Below are positions 40,960 through 51,251 of a stretch of DNA of 64,000 nt, piece after piece. The translations under genes and the position numbers were made by a program. The notes below the pieces were generated by a model, which was not told where the DNA came from, did no database searches, and saw nothing but the letters and a program-made list of their open reading frames with translations. The stretch comes from Mycolicibacterium sp. MU0053. GTDB taxonomy: Bacteria > Actinomycetota > Actinomycetes > Mycobacteriales > Mycobacteriaceae. The DNA is taken from NCBI RefSeq assembly GCF_963378095.1, contig NZ_OY726397.1, forward strand, positions 2,542,001 through 2,606,000. The letters run 5' to 3'. Numbering within the stretch: position 1 is the first letter of the stretch; every line of letters begins with the position of its first letter.

Positions 40960-43169
40960 CAGGACAGCTCCGCCAGCCGCCAGATGGTCCCGCCGCCCGT
41001 CTGACCGTCGGCGGCGCCGTTGCCGCCGAGGTCGCCGACCTCCTCGAAGCGGCGGGTATCGCGCATCACGTCGTAGACCGCGGCGGTGACGTAGATGCCG
41101 GGCTGGGCCGGACCGCTCTGGGCCTGATACGCCAGATTCACCGCGGAACCCCACATGTCGTAGATGACGTGCGTGCGCCCGACCAGCCCGGAGGTCACCG
41201 ATCCGGTGTCGATCCCGGCGCGCAGGGCCAATCGGTAGCCGGTCTGGGTGTTGAAGCGCTCGATGATCTGATGCATCTCGACCGCGAAGTCGAGGGTGCG
41301 GCCGATGTTGTCCAGGCGCGGCACATTGAGGCCGCAGCTGGCCAGGTAGCCGCTGCGCATCGTGCGCACCCGCTCCACGCCGATGTTCTCGGCCGCGGCG
41401 TCGAACTGGCGGAACAGCTGGTTGACCGCCCCGAGCAGTTCCTTGGAGTCCAGCTTGGTCGACAACTCGTCGAGCCCGACGATGTCGGCGAAGACCACCG
41501 TCACGTCCTGGTGATCCTGGGCCACCACCTCGTCGCCCGAGCGGTAGCGGTCGATGACCTTCGCCGGCATCAGCGACAACAGCAGGCGGTCGTTCTCCGC
41601 GCGCTGCTGGTTGATCAAGTCCTCTTTGACCCGCAGGTTGCGGGACATGTCGTTGAAAGCGACAGTCAGATCCCCGAATTCGTCGCCGGAGGTCACCGGC
41701 AGCGTGGTGTCCAGGTCGCCGGCGCTGATCCGTTGCGCGCCCGCCTCGAGCTTGCGGATCGGGCGAACGAACATGCGCGACAACCACATCGAGGCCAGGC
41801 ACACCAGGAAGATGATGCCGACGGTGGAGAGCACCAGATTGCGGGTGAACCGTTGGACCGGGGCGAACGCCTCGTCGGTGTCGACCGTCGCCACGATGGT
41901 CCATTGCACGCCGGGCATGTCGACCGGACCGTAGGCCATCAACGTGTCATGCCCCAGATAGTCGCGTTGGAGCGTCGTCCCGCTCTCGCCACGCCTGGCC
42001 CGGTCGACGGCCTCGCCGCTGACCGGTTGGATCAACGTGGTGCCGCCGGCCTCGATCGCGCGCTCGGCCACGTGGCTCGGGGTGCCGTTGGCGACGACCC
42101 GCTCCTGGTAGAGCTCTGGATCCTCCAGGAACAGCCGCGAATCGGTGCGCATCAGATCGTCGGGCCCCACCAGGAAGACCTCGCCGGTCTTACCCATGCC
42201 GACCGATTCCCACTGCCGGTCGGCGGTCATCGTGCGGTTGAGCTTCTCGATCGGGAACTGCAACGCCAGGACGCCCTCGATCCGGCCGCCGTCGCCGATC
42301 GGTGACATCAACCAGGCCACCGGTTTGTTGTAGCTCGGCAGGTACTGATCGAAGTCGGTGACGGTCACGAAATCGACGTTGTGGGACGAGATCACGTTGT
42401 CGAAGGCCTGGGCCAGATGGACGTCGCGGTACGGGCCGTTGATGATGTTGCTGCCCAGGTCCACACCGCGGTAGGCGCTGTAGACCACGGTGCCGTCGAG
42501 GTCGATCAGCAGCGCGTCGTCGTACTCGAATCGAGTGACGATCTCCCGGAAGAAGTCCTGGTAGCGCGCGCTGGTGGCCGACCAGGCACTGCCGTCGCGG
42601 GCGTCGTCGACCTCGAGCGAATAGGTCTCGGTGTCGAACGGTGCGGTGTAATGGGCCTGCAGGTAGCGCTGTGCGTTCGATTCCGGCAGTACATTGGCGA
42701 CGTCGAGGTCCTGCCCGGTGATCGCGTCGACGCGCGGCTTGAACTCGCCTGTGTAGTAGTCGACGATCGCCCGCTGCTGTGCCGGGGTGATGGTCTCGTC
42801 GTTGAGTTCGGCGAAGCCTCGTTTGAAGTCCCGCATCGCGTTGACCGCCGTCGATCCGCGGGTGTAGATCACCAGCGAGTCGGTCAACTCCTGGCTCTGC
42901 GTCTCGGTCATCCGGATCGAGGTCTCGCGGATCTCGACCAACCGGTCGAATGCGGCGGCGCGCAGCGAACTCTGCCCCGATCGGTAGCCGATGATCCCGA
43001 CCACGGCCGCCGACAGGACGCTGGTCAGCAACAGCATCACCAACAACTTGGACTGGATGCTGATCCGCGAGAGCCGCCGACCACGCCATCGCCGGGGCGC
43101 CTTCGGAACGCTGCTGTTCTCCGCAGCCGAGTTTGCGTGCGCTGTCGCCACCGGCTCCACTGCCGTCAT
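40959..43169 (-). CDS. membrane sensor with degenerate class III nucleotide-cyclase domain (Rv2435c-like)
   Basis: A 736-residue sensor protein, similar in size to Rv2435c. TM1 spans residues 41-63, then a large extracellular sensing domain of the double-Cache kind (65-440), TM2 (443-463), a HAMP linker (463-515) and a class III cyclase domain (550-736). One metal-binding Asp is present (VVFADIVGLDELS, D562). The second metal Asp position is Ser606, the purine-selecting Lys position is Arg602 (ERVRTMRSGYLA), and the transition-state Arg position is Gln682 (VNLAYQAQ); D671 and N678 remain. Ordinary cAMP synthesis is therefore doubtful. It is coupled to the MscS/cNMP channel downstream. ATG 43169 is chosen; GTG 43211 is possible. 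Confidence 0.88.
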   Translation of the reverse strand: MTAVEPVATAHANSAAENSSVPKAPRRWRGRRLSRISIQSKLLVMLLLTSVLSAAVVGIIGYRSGQSSLRAAAFDRLVEIRETSIRMTETQSQELTDSLVIYTRGSTAVNAMRDFKRGFAELNDETITPAQQRAIVDYYTGEFKPRVDAITGQDLDVANVLPESNAQRYLQAHYTAPFDTETYSLEVDDARDGSAWSATSARYQDFFREIVTRFEYDDALLIDLDGTVVYSAYRGVDLGSNIINGPYRDVHLAQAFDNVISSHNVDFVTVTDFDQYLPSYNKPVAWLMSPIGDGGRIEGVLALQFPIEKLNRTMTADRQWESVGMGKTGEVFLVGPDDLMRTDSRLFLEDPELYQERVVANGTPSHVAERAIEAGGTTLIQPVSGEAVDRARRGESGTTLQRDYLGHDTLMAYGPVDMPGVQWTIVATVDTDEAFAPVQRFTRNLVLSTVGIIFLVCLASMWLSRMFVRPIRKLEAGAQRISAGDLDTTLPVTSGDEFGDLTVAFNDMSRNLRVKEDLINQQRAENDRLLLSLMPAKVIDRYRSGDEVVAQDHQDVTVVFADIVGLDELSTKLDSKELLGAVNQLFRQFDAAAENIGVERVRTMRSGYLASCGLNVPRLDNIGRTLDFAVEMHQIIERFNTQTGYRLALRAGIDTGSVTSGLVGRTHVIYDMWGSAVNLAYQAQSGPAQPGIYVTAAVYDVMRDTRRFEEVGDLGGNGAADGQTGGGTIWRLAELS

Positions 43170-43304
43170 CGGTCCACCACGGCAGCAGGGTAGCGCCTTT
43201 TCTTCGGTCACACCGCCACCGCGCCGGAAAATCGGCGTTTCCGGCGCCGGTCGACGCGGGATCGTTGCCTAGGGTAATGACTTTGGGGCGCGGGCGTTTT
43301 CGCT

Positions 43305-44624
43305 TCAGTGCGGCGCGAGGATGAGCCAGCCGTGCGCCGGGACCAGTACCTCGGCGCTGGTCTGCGCCGCCGGCGCGCCGCTGCCGGCCAGCACCTGGGC
43401 CTGCGGAAACCCGAAGTCGGGCAGTCGGACCGGCATCGGATCATCGGTCAGATTGAGTGCCACCAGCAGCGTCTGATTCCGCGCGTCGCTGCGGTAGAGG
43501 TAGCGCCGGTTCTCCAGCAATACCGCCGTGGTCCGCGCGGTGTGCAACCACGGGTGCCGGCGCCGCAGTCCGATCAGGAATTGGTGTAACCCAAAGAGTT
43601 CGGCGCCGGTGGCGTCGACCGGCATTGGGGGAGTGCCGAATTCGGGCCGGATCGCGTCGTCGCCGCCGCCGCGTTCCTCCTTGAGGCCGGTGCATCCGAA
43701 CTCGTCGCCGGCATAGATGCTCGGGACCCCGCCGGTGGTCATCAGCACCACCAATGCGTGGGCGACGTGGCGCGAATCGGTGAGCTGGGTGGCGATCCGG
43801 GTCACGTCGTGATTGCCGACGAAGGTCAGCGGCGCGAAGGCGTCCAGAAAGCCGTTGTGTCGCTGCAACGCCCAGTCCAGCTCGTGGAAGTTGCCGTCAT
43901 TGAGCGCGCTCCAGATGGCCTTCCACAGCTCGTACTGGGTCACGGAGTCGAAGCCCGCTTCCGCCACCGCCGCCGAGTAATCCCCGTGGATCACCTCGGC
44001 GACCAACCAGGCGTCGGGATGCGCGGCCCGCACCCGGGGCAGGACCCGGGCCCAGAACGACGCCGGCACCGCATAGGCGGCATCGAGGCGCCAGCCGTCG
44101 GCGCCGCGGCGCAGCCAGTGCGCCATCACAGCGGCGACGTGGTCGGCGACCTCGTCGTTGTCGTGATTGAGGGTGATGAGCTCGTCGTGGCCTTCGAAGG
44201 TGGCGAAACGGGCCGGATCGCGCCGGGACCGCACGAACCAGGACACCGCCGCCGGGTCGCCGTCGAGGGCGGCCCGGTAGCGCGCGAAGTCGATCCCGAC
44301 GTGATTGAACACCCCGTCGAGCAGTACGCGCAGACCGCGGTCATGGGCCGCGGCCACCAACTCGTCGAAATCCGAATCGTCGCCCAGGCGCGGGTCGATG
44401 CGGTAGTAATCGGTGGTGTCGTAGCCGTGCGTGCGGGAGGCGAACACCGGACCCAGCGCAATGCCGGAGGCGCCGAGGGTCACGGCGTGGTCGAGCCAGG
44501 CCGTCACGCGGCGCAACCGGTGCTCGCCGCGGTCCGGCGCCGGGTCGGCGGGAAAGGCGCCGACGAAGCCGAGCGGATATACCTGCCACCAGATCGCGTG
44601 CGCTACCCACCCGGGTGCGGTCAC
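43305..44624 (-). CDS. GH13-family alpha-amylase/glucosidase
   Basis: A 439-residue alpha-amylase-superfamily enzyme. The four classic regions are present: DGVFNHVG (region I), GADGWRLDAAYAV with the nucleophile Asp (II), AWLVAEVIHGD with the general acid Glu (III), and TFVGNHDVTR (IV). A short C-terminal beta domain (LLVALNLTDDPMPVRLPDFG) ends it. It should act on alpha-1,4 or related glucosidic bonds, perhaps of glycogen, maltodextrin or trehalose-derived glucans; the exact linkage cannot be told. The start is a GTG at 44624 that overlaps the deaminase stop by four bases (GTGA), so the two are translationally coupled, which is an odd pairing of functions. It lacks a signal peptide. Confidence 0.88.
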   Translation of the reverse strand: MTAPGWVAHAIWWQVYPLGFVGAFPADPAPDRGEHRLRRVTAWLDHAVTLGASGIALGPVFASRTHGYDTTDYYRIDPRLGDDSDFDELVAAAHDRGLRVLLDGVFNHVGIDFARYRAALDGDPAAVSWFVRSRRDPARFATFEGHDELITLNHDNDEVADHVAAVMAHWLRRGADGWRLDAAYAVPASFWARVLPRVRAAHPDAWLVAEVIHGDYSAAVAEAGFDSVTQYELWKAIWSALNDGNFHELDWALQRHNGFLDAFAPLTFVGNHDVTRIATQLTDSRHVAHALVVLMTTGGVPSIYAGDEFGCTGLKEERGGGDDAIRPEFGTPPMPVDATGAELFGLHQFLIGLRRRHPWLHTARTTAVLLENRRYLYRSDARNQTLLVALNLTDDPMPVRLPDFGFPQAQVLAGSGAPAAQTSAEVLVPAHGWLILAPH

Positions 44625-45100
44625 GGCCGAAACCTGCTCTCGTACAGGGATTTCATCTCGTCCTCGTACTCGGGTACGGGCCCGTCGGCGATCAGGCGCG
44701 GCGCCACCGTGGTGATGGGCAGCGCGGCCACCGGCGACGGCGGGCAGCCCCACTCCTCGCGCCAACGCGACAGTTGCGCGGACGAGGTGGCGTAGACGAT
44801 GCGGCCGAGCCCCACCCACGCATGCGCCGCCGCACACATCGGGCAGTGCTCGCCGGAGGTGTAGACCGTGGTCCGGATGCGCCGCACCGGCGGGACGTGG
44901 GCGGCGGCCCACTGCGCGATCGCGAATTCGGGGTGCCGGGTCGCGTCACCGTCGGCGACCCGGTTGCGATCCTCGAACAACGTCTTGCCGTCGGCGTCGA
45001 CCAGGATCGAGCCGAACGGTTCGTCACCGGCGTCGAGCGCCTCGCGCGCCAGTTCCACACAGCGAGCCAGGTATTCGACATCGACATCGGTCAAGGCCAC
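44621..45100 (-). CDS. CMP/dCMP-type nucleoside or guanine deaminase
   Basis: A 159-residue zinc deaminase of the cytidine-deaminase superfamily. The first zinc/catalytic motif reads TRHPEFAIAQWA, with proline replacing the alanine of the usual HAE; the second is HCPMCAAAHAWVGLGRIVYA with the two zinc cysteines (CPMC). This variant is common in guanine-deaminase-like and unassigned members. GuaD-type chemistry would link it to the purine salvage of guaB1, but the sequence does not decide it. GTG 45100 is the start. It follows irtB by 40 bases and overlaps the amylase start by four bases, so an irtA-irtB-deaminase-amylase transcript is possible. Confidence 0.82.
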   Translation of the reverse strand: MALTDVDVEYLARCVELAREALDAGDEPFGSILVDADGKTLFEDRNRVADGDATRHPEFAIAQWAAAHVPPVRRIRTTVYTSGEHCPMCAAAHAWVGLGRIVYATSSAQLSRWREEWGCPPSPVAALPITTVAPRLIADGPVPEYEDEMKSLYESRFRP

Positions 45101-45140
45101 GCTCGCCGAGTCTACGCACAGCGGTCCGCGCCGCCGGACG

Positions 45141-46889
45141 CTACGCGCCCGGCGTCGAGGCCGGCCCGGCGATCTGCCAGTCCGCCGCGGCGCGTTGTTG
45201 ATTCCAGAACTGCGCGAAGCGGCCCCCGGCGGCCAGCAGGTTCTCGATGCTGCCGTCCTCCACGACGGCGCCGTTCTCGACGAACAGCACCCGGTCGGCG
45301 TGCCGGATGCTCGCCAGCCGGTGCGCGACGATCACCCGGGTGCGCGGGCGCTCCTCGGCGGTCAACGCGTCGACGACGGCCGCCTCGTTCTCGGTGTCCA
45401 GCGCGCTGGTGGCCTCGTCGACCAGCAGCACCGGTGCGGGCTTGACCAGCGCCCGGGCGATGCTGACGCGCTGGCGTTCGCCGCCGGAGAGCGCGGTGCC
45501 GGCCTCGCCGACCACGCTCTGATCGCCGTCGGGCAGCCGCCGGACCAACTCGTCGACGCGGGCCAGTCGCATCGCCGTCGTGATCGCGTTGTCGTCGGCC
45601 GCGGTGTCGCCCACCAGGACGTTGTCGCGCACCGTGCCGTCGAACAGGTATGGATGCTGAAACACGACGCTGACCGCGGCGCGGCGCTGTTCGGGGCTCA
45701 GCGTCGCCACGTCGACACCGTCGAACAGCACCCGACCGCGCTGCGGGTCGTGTAGCCCGGCGATCAGGCCCAGCACCGTGCTCTTGCCCGATCCGGAGGG
45801 CCCGACGATCGCGGTGGTGGCCGCCGGTTCCAGCACGAAGCTCACGTTGTCGAGCACCGGTCGGTCGCCGTAGCCGAAGGTGACGTCCTCGAATTCGATT
45901 CTGGGCGCCCGCGTGTGCGGCAGGGCCGCGGCCCCCGCGGTCGACGTCGGAGCCGCCAGCACGGCCTGGATCCGGCCGAGCGTGGCGCGGGTCGTCTCGA
46001 TGGCCGGGGCCAGTTCGCTGAGCGCACTGAACGGCTCCAGGTAGCGCGCGATGACCACGATCAACGCAATCGCCTCCGGCACCCCGAGGGTGCCGCGCAC
46101 CGTCAACAGCGTGGTCATCCCGGCCAACAGGATCAGCGCGATCTGACTGGCCAGGCTGAACAGCAACTGACCGGGGATCTGCATGGTCAGCAACCGCACC
46201 GTGGCACCGTGCTGGGCCTGAAGTGCCGCGCCGACCTGACTGCGGGCCGGCGCCACTCGCCGGGCCGCGCGCAGGGCCGCCTGGGTGCGGGCGAATTCGA
46301 TGATGCGCTCGGTCAACGTCGAGTTGGAGGCGTCGGCAATGGCATCGGCGCGTCGGGACAGCCGCCCCGAGGCCCACATCGCGCCCAGCAGCACCGCCAC
46401 ACCGACGAGGGCGGCCAGTCCCAGCGGCGGTGAGATCGCCAGCAGCGCAAGGGCGATGGCCGCCGGCAGCAGGATCGCACCGATCAACGGGGTGAGCAGG
46501 TTGACCACCAGACCCACCAGTTCCGGGCCGGTGGAGGCGATGGCTTGCCGCGCCGTGGCGGTGTTGTCGGCGGTGAGCCAGTTCAGCCGCACGTTCGGCA
46601 GGCGGTCGGCCACGTCGTGCTGGGTGTGGTCGAGCAGCCCGAAGCCCAGTTCGAAACCGCGCCGTGCGGTGCTGGTGTCGACGATCCAACCGGCCGCGGT
46701 GGCCAGCGTCAGCCAGCCCAGCCAGGGCCAGGCGTCCTGCGGTGTGCCACCGAACAGCGCGGCGATCAACGGGACCAGCAACACCGTGCCCGCGGCGCGC
46801 AGCAGCACCGACGCCAGGGTCAGCGCGGCATAGCCGTTCACCTTCGCCCGCTGGTCTGCGGGGATGAGTGCCAACAGGGTGCGGATCAT
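45141..46889 (-). CDS. irtB: siderophore (mycobactin/carboxymycobactin) ABC transporter subunit IrtB
   Basis: A 582-residue half-transporter with exporter fold. Six TM helices occupy residues 15-310. The nucleotide-binding domain has Walker [16 protein letters not shown]-loop [16 protein letters not shown], signature [15 protein letters not shown] and Walker [13 protein letters not shown]. It forms a heterodimer with IrtA that, despite the exporter fold, imports iron-loaded mycobactins across the inner membrane. The length matches M. tuberculosis IrtB (579). Its ATG overlaps the irtA stop by four bases. The IdeR box upstream of irtA should control both. Confidence 0.93.
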   Translation of the reverse strand: MIRTLLALIPADQRAKVNGYAALTLASVLLRAAGTVLLVPLIAALFGGTPQDAWPWLGWLTLATAAGWIVDTSTARRGFELGFGLLDHTQHDVADRLPNVRLNWLTADNTATARQAIASTGPELVGLVVNLLTPLIGAILLPAAIALALLAISPPLGLAALVGVAVLLGAMWASGRLSRRADAIADASNSTLTERIIEFARTQAALRAARRVAPARSQVGAALQAQHGATVRLLTMQIPGQLLFSLASQIALILLAGMTTLLTVRGTLGVPEAIALIVVIARYLEPFSALSELAPAIETTRATLGRIQAVLAAPTSTAGAAALPHTRAPRIEFEDVTFGYGDRPVLDNVSFVLEPAATTAIVGPSGSGKSTVLGLIAGLHDPQRGRVLFDGVDVATLSPEQRRAAVSVVFQHPYLFDGTVRDNVLVGDTAADDNAITTAMRLARVDELVRRLPDGDQSVVGEAGTALSGGERQRVSIARALVKPAPVLLVDEATSALDTENEAAVVDALTAEERPRTRVIVAHRLASIRHADRVLFVENGAVVEDGSIENLLAAGGRFAQFWNQQRAAADWQIAGPASTPGA

Positions 46890-49462
46890 CGGCGCGACTC
46901 CTCGATTGCGGCGGCGCCCCGGCCGGAATCCCACAGCGCACGGTACCGCCCGTCGGCGGCGAACAATTGGTCGTGCGTCCCGATTTCGGCGATCCGGCCG
47001 TCATCGAGCACCACGATCTGGTCGGCGTGGGTGATGGTGTGCAGGCGGTGTGCGATCACCAGCACCGTGCGGTCTCGGGTCAACCGATTCAGCGCCTGCT
47101 GGACCAGGTATTCCGATTCGGGGTCGGCGAATGCGGTGGCCTCATCGAGGATCAGCACCGGGGTGTCGGCCAGGATCGCCCGCGCGATCGTCAGCCGCTG
47201 CCGCTCCCCGCCGGAGAGCGCGGACCCGGATTCCAGCACCGTGTCGTAGCCGTCCGGCATGGCCGCGATGCGGTCGTGGATCTGGGCGTCGCGGGCCGCG
47301 GCCTCGATCTCGGCGGCCTCGGCGTCGGGTTTGGCCAACGCGATGTTCTCGGCCACGGTGCCGGCCACCAACTGCGCGTCCTGCAGGACGAACCCGACCC
47401 GGCGGTAGAGGTCGTCGGCGGACATGGTGCGAATATCCAAGCCGTCCACCCGGATTGCGCCGCGGTGCACGTCGTGGAACCGCGCCAGCAGCGCGGCCAG
47501 CGTGGATTTGCCCGAACCGGAGGGACCGACCAGGGCGGTGACCGTGCCGGGGCGCAGGCTCAGCGACACGTCGTCGATCACGGGGACGCCGGGCCGATAC
47601 CCGAACTGCACCCGGTCGAAGACGACCGTGCCCGCCGTGTCGGCGGTCGCGGTCTGCTCGGGTTGCACCCCCAGTTCGTCCTCGTCGAGCGCGCTCTGGA
47701 TCCGGCGGGCGGCCAGCATGCCGCCCTGGATGCCGCCCAGTCCGTACCCGATGCCCAGCAACCGGGCACCGAAGGTGGTGCCGAGGAAGATGAACGGCAG
47801 CAGGTCCACCGGATCCATCCGGCCGGTGACCACCAGCGGGGTGCCGGCGGCCATGATCAGCCACAGGAACGCCGAGGGCCGGGTGACCAGATCCATCAGG
47901 GTCTTCTTCCCGACGAAGGGTCGCTGCCAGGTCACCAGGAAGTCGATGTACTCCTCGAGTCGACGACGGAACGTCGAGGCCGCCGCGCCGCCGAACACCC
48001 GGACCACGGGCTGGCCCTCGAGATAGGCGCCGGCCTCGCTGGTCATCCGCTCGGCCCAGCGCTGGGACTGGCCGATCTTGGGTCCGGACTGGATCGACAT
48101 CGTCGACATCAACACCAGGCTGAACAGCACCGGTACCAGCAGCACCAGCGCGAGTCGCCAATCCACCACGAACAGGTAGACCAGCACCGCCAGCGGCGCG
48201 ATCACCGCGGCCACCGCGTCCGGGATCGCATGGGTGATCAGGTAATGCAGCGACAGCGTGTCGTCTTGCACGAGCTGCTTGATCGCCCCCGATCCGCGCT
48301 GGGTGAACCAGCCCAAGGGCAGTTTCGACAGCTTGGTCAGCAGCCGCGCCCGCAGGCCGCGGGCGAACCCGGCGTCGACGCGGTGCAACCACAGCGTCAT
48401 CGCGGCGGTCAGTAACGTGCCGGTGCCCATCAGGCCGACCGCGGCCAGGCCCAGCGTCCACAACCGGTCCTGCTCCGCGCCGGTCAGCAGCACCCTGGCC
48501 AGCTCGACGAGCAGCACGAACGGCGCCAGTTGCACCAGCGTGATGACCGCTTGCAGCACCCCGGAGACGATCAGCGGCGTCTTCAGCGGCGCCAGCAGCC
48601 GGCCTGCCCCCTGGGCGCGCCAGCTGCCCTGCCGCGGCGGCGCGGTCGCGGCAGCTGCCGGGGCGGGGGCCGGGGTCGGCGCGGTCGCCGGCGGTGTCGG
48701 TGTCTCGTCGCCGCGCTTGGATCCCATGGCGCGGCCCTCGGTCCAGTAGGCCTGCGGGTGCATCTCGGACTTCGGGAAGCCGAACTCGTCGCGCAGCCGG
48801 GTGCGCAGCGCCTTGAGGGTGCCCGCCTCCGGGGTGACCCAGGCGTACCAGTCGGACCAGTCGCGGACCTCGACGGCGGCCGCCAGCGAGCCGGTGTCGG
48901 TGCGCGGCACCCACTGCACCCGCAGCCGTGGATGCTGCGCGAGGGGGATCAGCAGATCGTCGTCGTCGTGGTATTCCAGGTAGACCTCGATGGGCAGGTC
49001 GTCGGGGACCGCCCCGATGATGCCGTTGATCGCCGGGATGGCGGCGGGATCGCCGATGAGCAGGTAGCCGGCCGGCTGGTCCGTGGGGTCCTCGGGGACG
49101 CTGAACCCCTTCGAGCCCAGCACCACCACCGGGACCGTGTCGCCGGGTTTGGCGTTGCGGGCCCACGTGGTGGCCGGCCCGGCCGGTTCATGCAACACGA
49201 CGTCGATGGCGAAGTGCCCGGTGTCGACGTCGGACTCGGAGATCGTGTAGCCGCGCTGGAACTCGGTGTCGGTGCCGTCGGGGTCGGGGAACCAGAACCG
49301 CAACCACGACGTGGGCTCGGCCTCGGCATCCTCGAACAACGTCGGCGACACCATCCTGACCCGCAAGAACCGCGGGGCGAGCAGGACGGTTTCGAGCACA
49401 GTCGCTTCGTGATCGCGGGCACCGAAGCCCTTCATCATCACGCCCTGGAAACCGCGCGCCAT
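46886..49462 (-). CDS. irtA: siderophore ABC transporter subunit IrtA with flavin reductase domain
   Basis: An 858-residue fusion, as in M. tuberculosis (859). Residues 10-250 are a siderophore-interaction (SIP) flavin reductase: FAD motif RGYT at 70-73, then [20 protein letters not shown] and [17 protein letters not shown] proline/alanine-rich linker (about 265-290) leads to six TM helices (about 305-600) and a nucleotide-binding domain with [35 protein letters not shown] and [14 protein letters not shown]. The SIP domain reduces ferric mycobactin during import, releasing iron. The gene has an IdeR box 35 bases upstream and is coupled to irtB by a four-base overlap. ATG 49462; a second ATG pair lies nine codons on. 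Confidence 0.95.
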   Translation of the reverse strand: MARGFQGVMMKGFGARDHEATVLETVLLAPRFLRVRMVSPTLFEDAEAEPTSWLRFWFPDPDGTDTEFQRGYTISESDVDTGHFAIDVVLHEPAGPATTWARNAKPGDTVPVVVLGSKGFSVPEDPTDQPAGYLLIGDPAAIPAINGIIGAVPDDLPIEVYLEYHDDDDLLIPLAQHPRLRVQWVPRTDTGSLAAAVEVRDWSDWYAWVTPEAGTLKALRTRLRDEFGFPKSEMHPQAYWTEGRAMGSKRGDETPTPPATAPTPAPAPAAAATAPPRQGSWRAQGAGRLLAPLKTPLIVSGVLQAVITLVQLAPFVLLVELARVLLTGAEQDRLWTLGLAAVGLMGTGTLLTAAMTLWLHRVDAGFARGLRARLLTKLSKLPLGWFTQRGSGAIKQLVQDDTLSLHYLITHAIPDAVAAVIAPLAVLVYLFVVDWRLALVLLVPVLFSLVLMSTMSIQSGPKIGQSQRWAERMTSEAGAYLEGQPVVRVFGGAAASTFRRRLEEYIDFLVTWQRPFVGKKTLMDLVTRPSAFLWLIMAAGTPLVVTGRMDPVDLLPFIFLGTTFGARLLGIGYGLGGIQGGMLAARRIQSALDEDELGVQPEQTATADTAGTVVFDRVQFGYRPGVPVIDDVSLSLRPGTVTALVGPSGSGKSTLAALLARFHDVHRGAIRVDGLDIRTMSADDLYRRVGFVLQDAQLVAGTVAENIALAKPDAEAAEIEAAARDAQIHDRIAAMPDGYDTVLESGSALSGGERQRLTIARAILADTPVLILDEATAFADPESEYLVQQALNRLTRDRTVLVIAHRLHTITHADQIVVLDDGRIAEIGTHDQLFAADGRYRALWDSGRGAAAIEESRR

Positions 49463-49496
49463 ATCAGTCCCTTCCCGCGGCCCAGCGGCCGCGGAC

Positions 49497-49515
49497 TAAG
49501 GGTAGCCTCACCCAA
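49497..49515 (-). promoter_or_regulatory. IdeR box of irtAB
   Basis: Read on the + strand, TAAGGGTAGCCTCACCCAA matches 16 of 19 positions of the IdeR consensus TWAGGTWAGSCTWACCTWA. It lies 35 bases upstream of the irtA ATG. IdeR repression of irtAB under high iron is established in M. tuberculosis, which supports this site. Confidence 0.85.
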
Positions 49516-49542
49516 CTCGCAGTGGTGGGGTCGGTGGCGGTA

Positions 49543-51210
49543 TCAGTCCCGCAGTCGGCACGCGCAGGACGCGCGAACCGGCACGTCCGCCCGCGCCATC
49601 GCGAGTTCGAGTTGACGTTCGATGATCGTGGCCTCGGCGTCGCGGCCCAGGCGCTGCAGGCATTCGTGATAGCCGTGCAGGCTCCACAGATTGTTCGGAT
49701 GCCGGCACGGCCGGCTCAGCGTCGGGTCCAGTCCCAGGTCGGCCGCGTACACCCGGGCGGCCTCCTCGACGTGGCCCTGTTCGAGCAGCAGCGCCCCGTA
49801 GGCGTGCCGGGTCGGCTGCATCCAACCCCAGGGTTCGTCGTAGGGCAGGGCGTCATCGAGTGCGATCGCCCGCCGCAGGTGCGCGAACGCGGCGGCGAAG
49901 TCTCCGGCCCGATACTCGATCTCGCCGTCCAGCATCGCGGCGGCCACCGCCAGGATGTCGCGACTGGTGTTGTTGAACAGGTAGCGGGTCTCCGGGACCG
50001 ATCGATACGCTGCGGCGAACGCGTCGCGCTCTGATTGTGCTTGGGACAGTTGGCCTTTGACCGCGTGGGCGATCGCCTTGCCGTAGTGCAGGGTCGCGGT
50101 CGTGGTGCAGTACAGTCGCTGGTCGGTCGGCAGCGGTTCGGCGATCAACTCGTCCCACCGCCCGAACCGCACCAGGACGTGCACCCGCAGCGGGGTGAAC
50201 GCCTCCAGCCAATCGGCCATCGGCGGGGACGCGATGGACAACAGCTCCGGCGTCAGCTGCGCGGCCAACTGGTCGGCGGCCTGCAACGCTATCCGCGACT
50301 GTCCGCTGAACATCGCGGCGTAGACGATGAAGTGCAGGTTGTGGGCGCGGTAGAGCGAATAGAAGTTCAGCGGCCCCTCGCGTTCGAGGAACTTGCGGTC
50401 GGCCAACTCGGCGGCCACATTGGATTCGACCGCGCTGCGGTAGTCGCCGCAGAGCACATCCAGATGCGTCGGCATGTGTTGCAGATGCCCGGCATCGGGC
50501 ACCAGTCCGCGCAGCAGATCCGCGGCCGGCAGGGCGGCTTCCGGATGCGCGGACATCTCCATCGTGTGGATATGGATGTGCAACAGCCCGGGGTGGCCGC
50601 GGCCGGCCTCGGTGGCCAGCGCCGCCGTGAGGATCTGCTCGGCCTGGCGCACCCGCGATCCGGGTGCGGGCTCGCCGGTGCCGGTGTCCCACAGGGCCCA
50701 GGCGGTGACGTTGACGAGCGCGTCGGCGGCCAGCGTCTGCAGGTCGATGTCGTCGGGGTGGGCGGCGGCCAGCTCGACCATCGCATCGGCGTAGGCCTGC
50801 TGCCCGGCCGCCAGGGCCACGTCGTCGTCGGGGTCGGCGGTGGGGAAGCGGGCGGTCAGGGCCGCCACCAACGCGTGCTCGAGCGAAGTTCCGCGGCCGG
50901 TCCGGGCGGTCTGCAATTCGGCGCGGGCCCGGGCCAACGACGCGGTCCGGTCGGCGGGGTCGAAGGCGTCCCACGCCTTGTTGTAGTTCGGGCCGACGGC
51001 GTAGGCGATCCCCCAGCGGGCGAGCACCAGGTCGGGATCGGCGGCCAGCGCCCGTTCGAAGCAGCGGATCGCCTCGTCGTGGTTGAACGCGTAGGCCCAC
51101 ACCAGGCCGCGGTCACACCACAGTTGCGCCGCCGGCGACGGCGTGTCGACCGCGCGGTGGTAGCTGCCCAGGTCGTAGTACGGCTCCGCATCGGCAGTGG
51201 TGGCACTCAC
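49543..51210 (-). CDS. tetratricopeptide-repeat protein
   Basis: A 555-residue, soluble, mostly helical protein. TPR-like units are visible: LWCDRGLVWAYAFNHDEAIR with CFERALAADPDLVLARWGIA near residues 30-65, and AAFAHLRRAIALDDALPYDE with HAYGALLLEQGHVEEAARVY near 440-500. Family members of this size with the AMFSGQSRIALQAADQLAAQ kind of middle region are widespread and uncharacterised. The start is a GTG at 51210. The gene lies 41 bases after the FUSC-type gene and 80 bases before irtA, all leftward. The IdeR box between it and irtA suggests that irtA has its own promoter. No enzymatic motif was seen. Confidence 0.75.
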   Translation of the reverse strand: MSATTADAEPYYDLGSYHRAVDTPSPAAQLWCDRGLVWAYAFNHDEAIRCFERALAADPDLVLARWGIAYAVGPNYNKAWDAFDPADRTASLARARAELQTARTGRGTSLEHALVAALTARFPTADPDDDVALAAGQQAYADAMVELAAAHPDDIDLQTLAADALVNVTAWALWDTGTGEPAPGSRVRQAEQILTAALATEAGRGHPGLLHIHIHTMEMSAHPEAALPAADLLRGLVPDAGHLQHMPTHLDVLCGDYRSAVESNVAAELADRKFLEREGPLNFYSLYRAHNLHFIVYAAMFSGQSRIALQAADQLAAQLTPELLSIASPPMADWLEAFTPLRVHVLVRFGRWDELIAEPLPTDQRLYCTTTATLHYGKAIAHAVKGQLSQAQSERDAFAAAYRSVPETRYLFNNTSRDILAVAAAMLDGEIEYRAGDFAAAFAHLRRAIALDDALPYDEPWGWMQPTRHAYGALLLEQGHVEEAARVYAADLGLDPTLSRPCRHPNNLWSLHGYHECLQRLGRDAEATIIERQLELAMARADVPVRASCACRLRD

Positions 51211-51251
51211 GTCGGCCCACGCTACGCCCGCGCCGGGTAAAGCGGGCGGTC

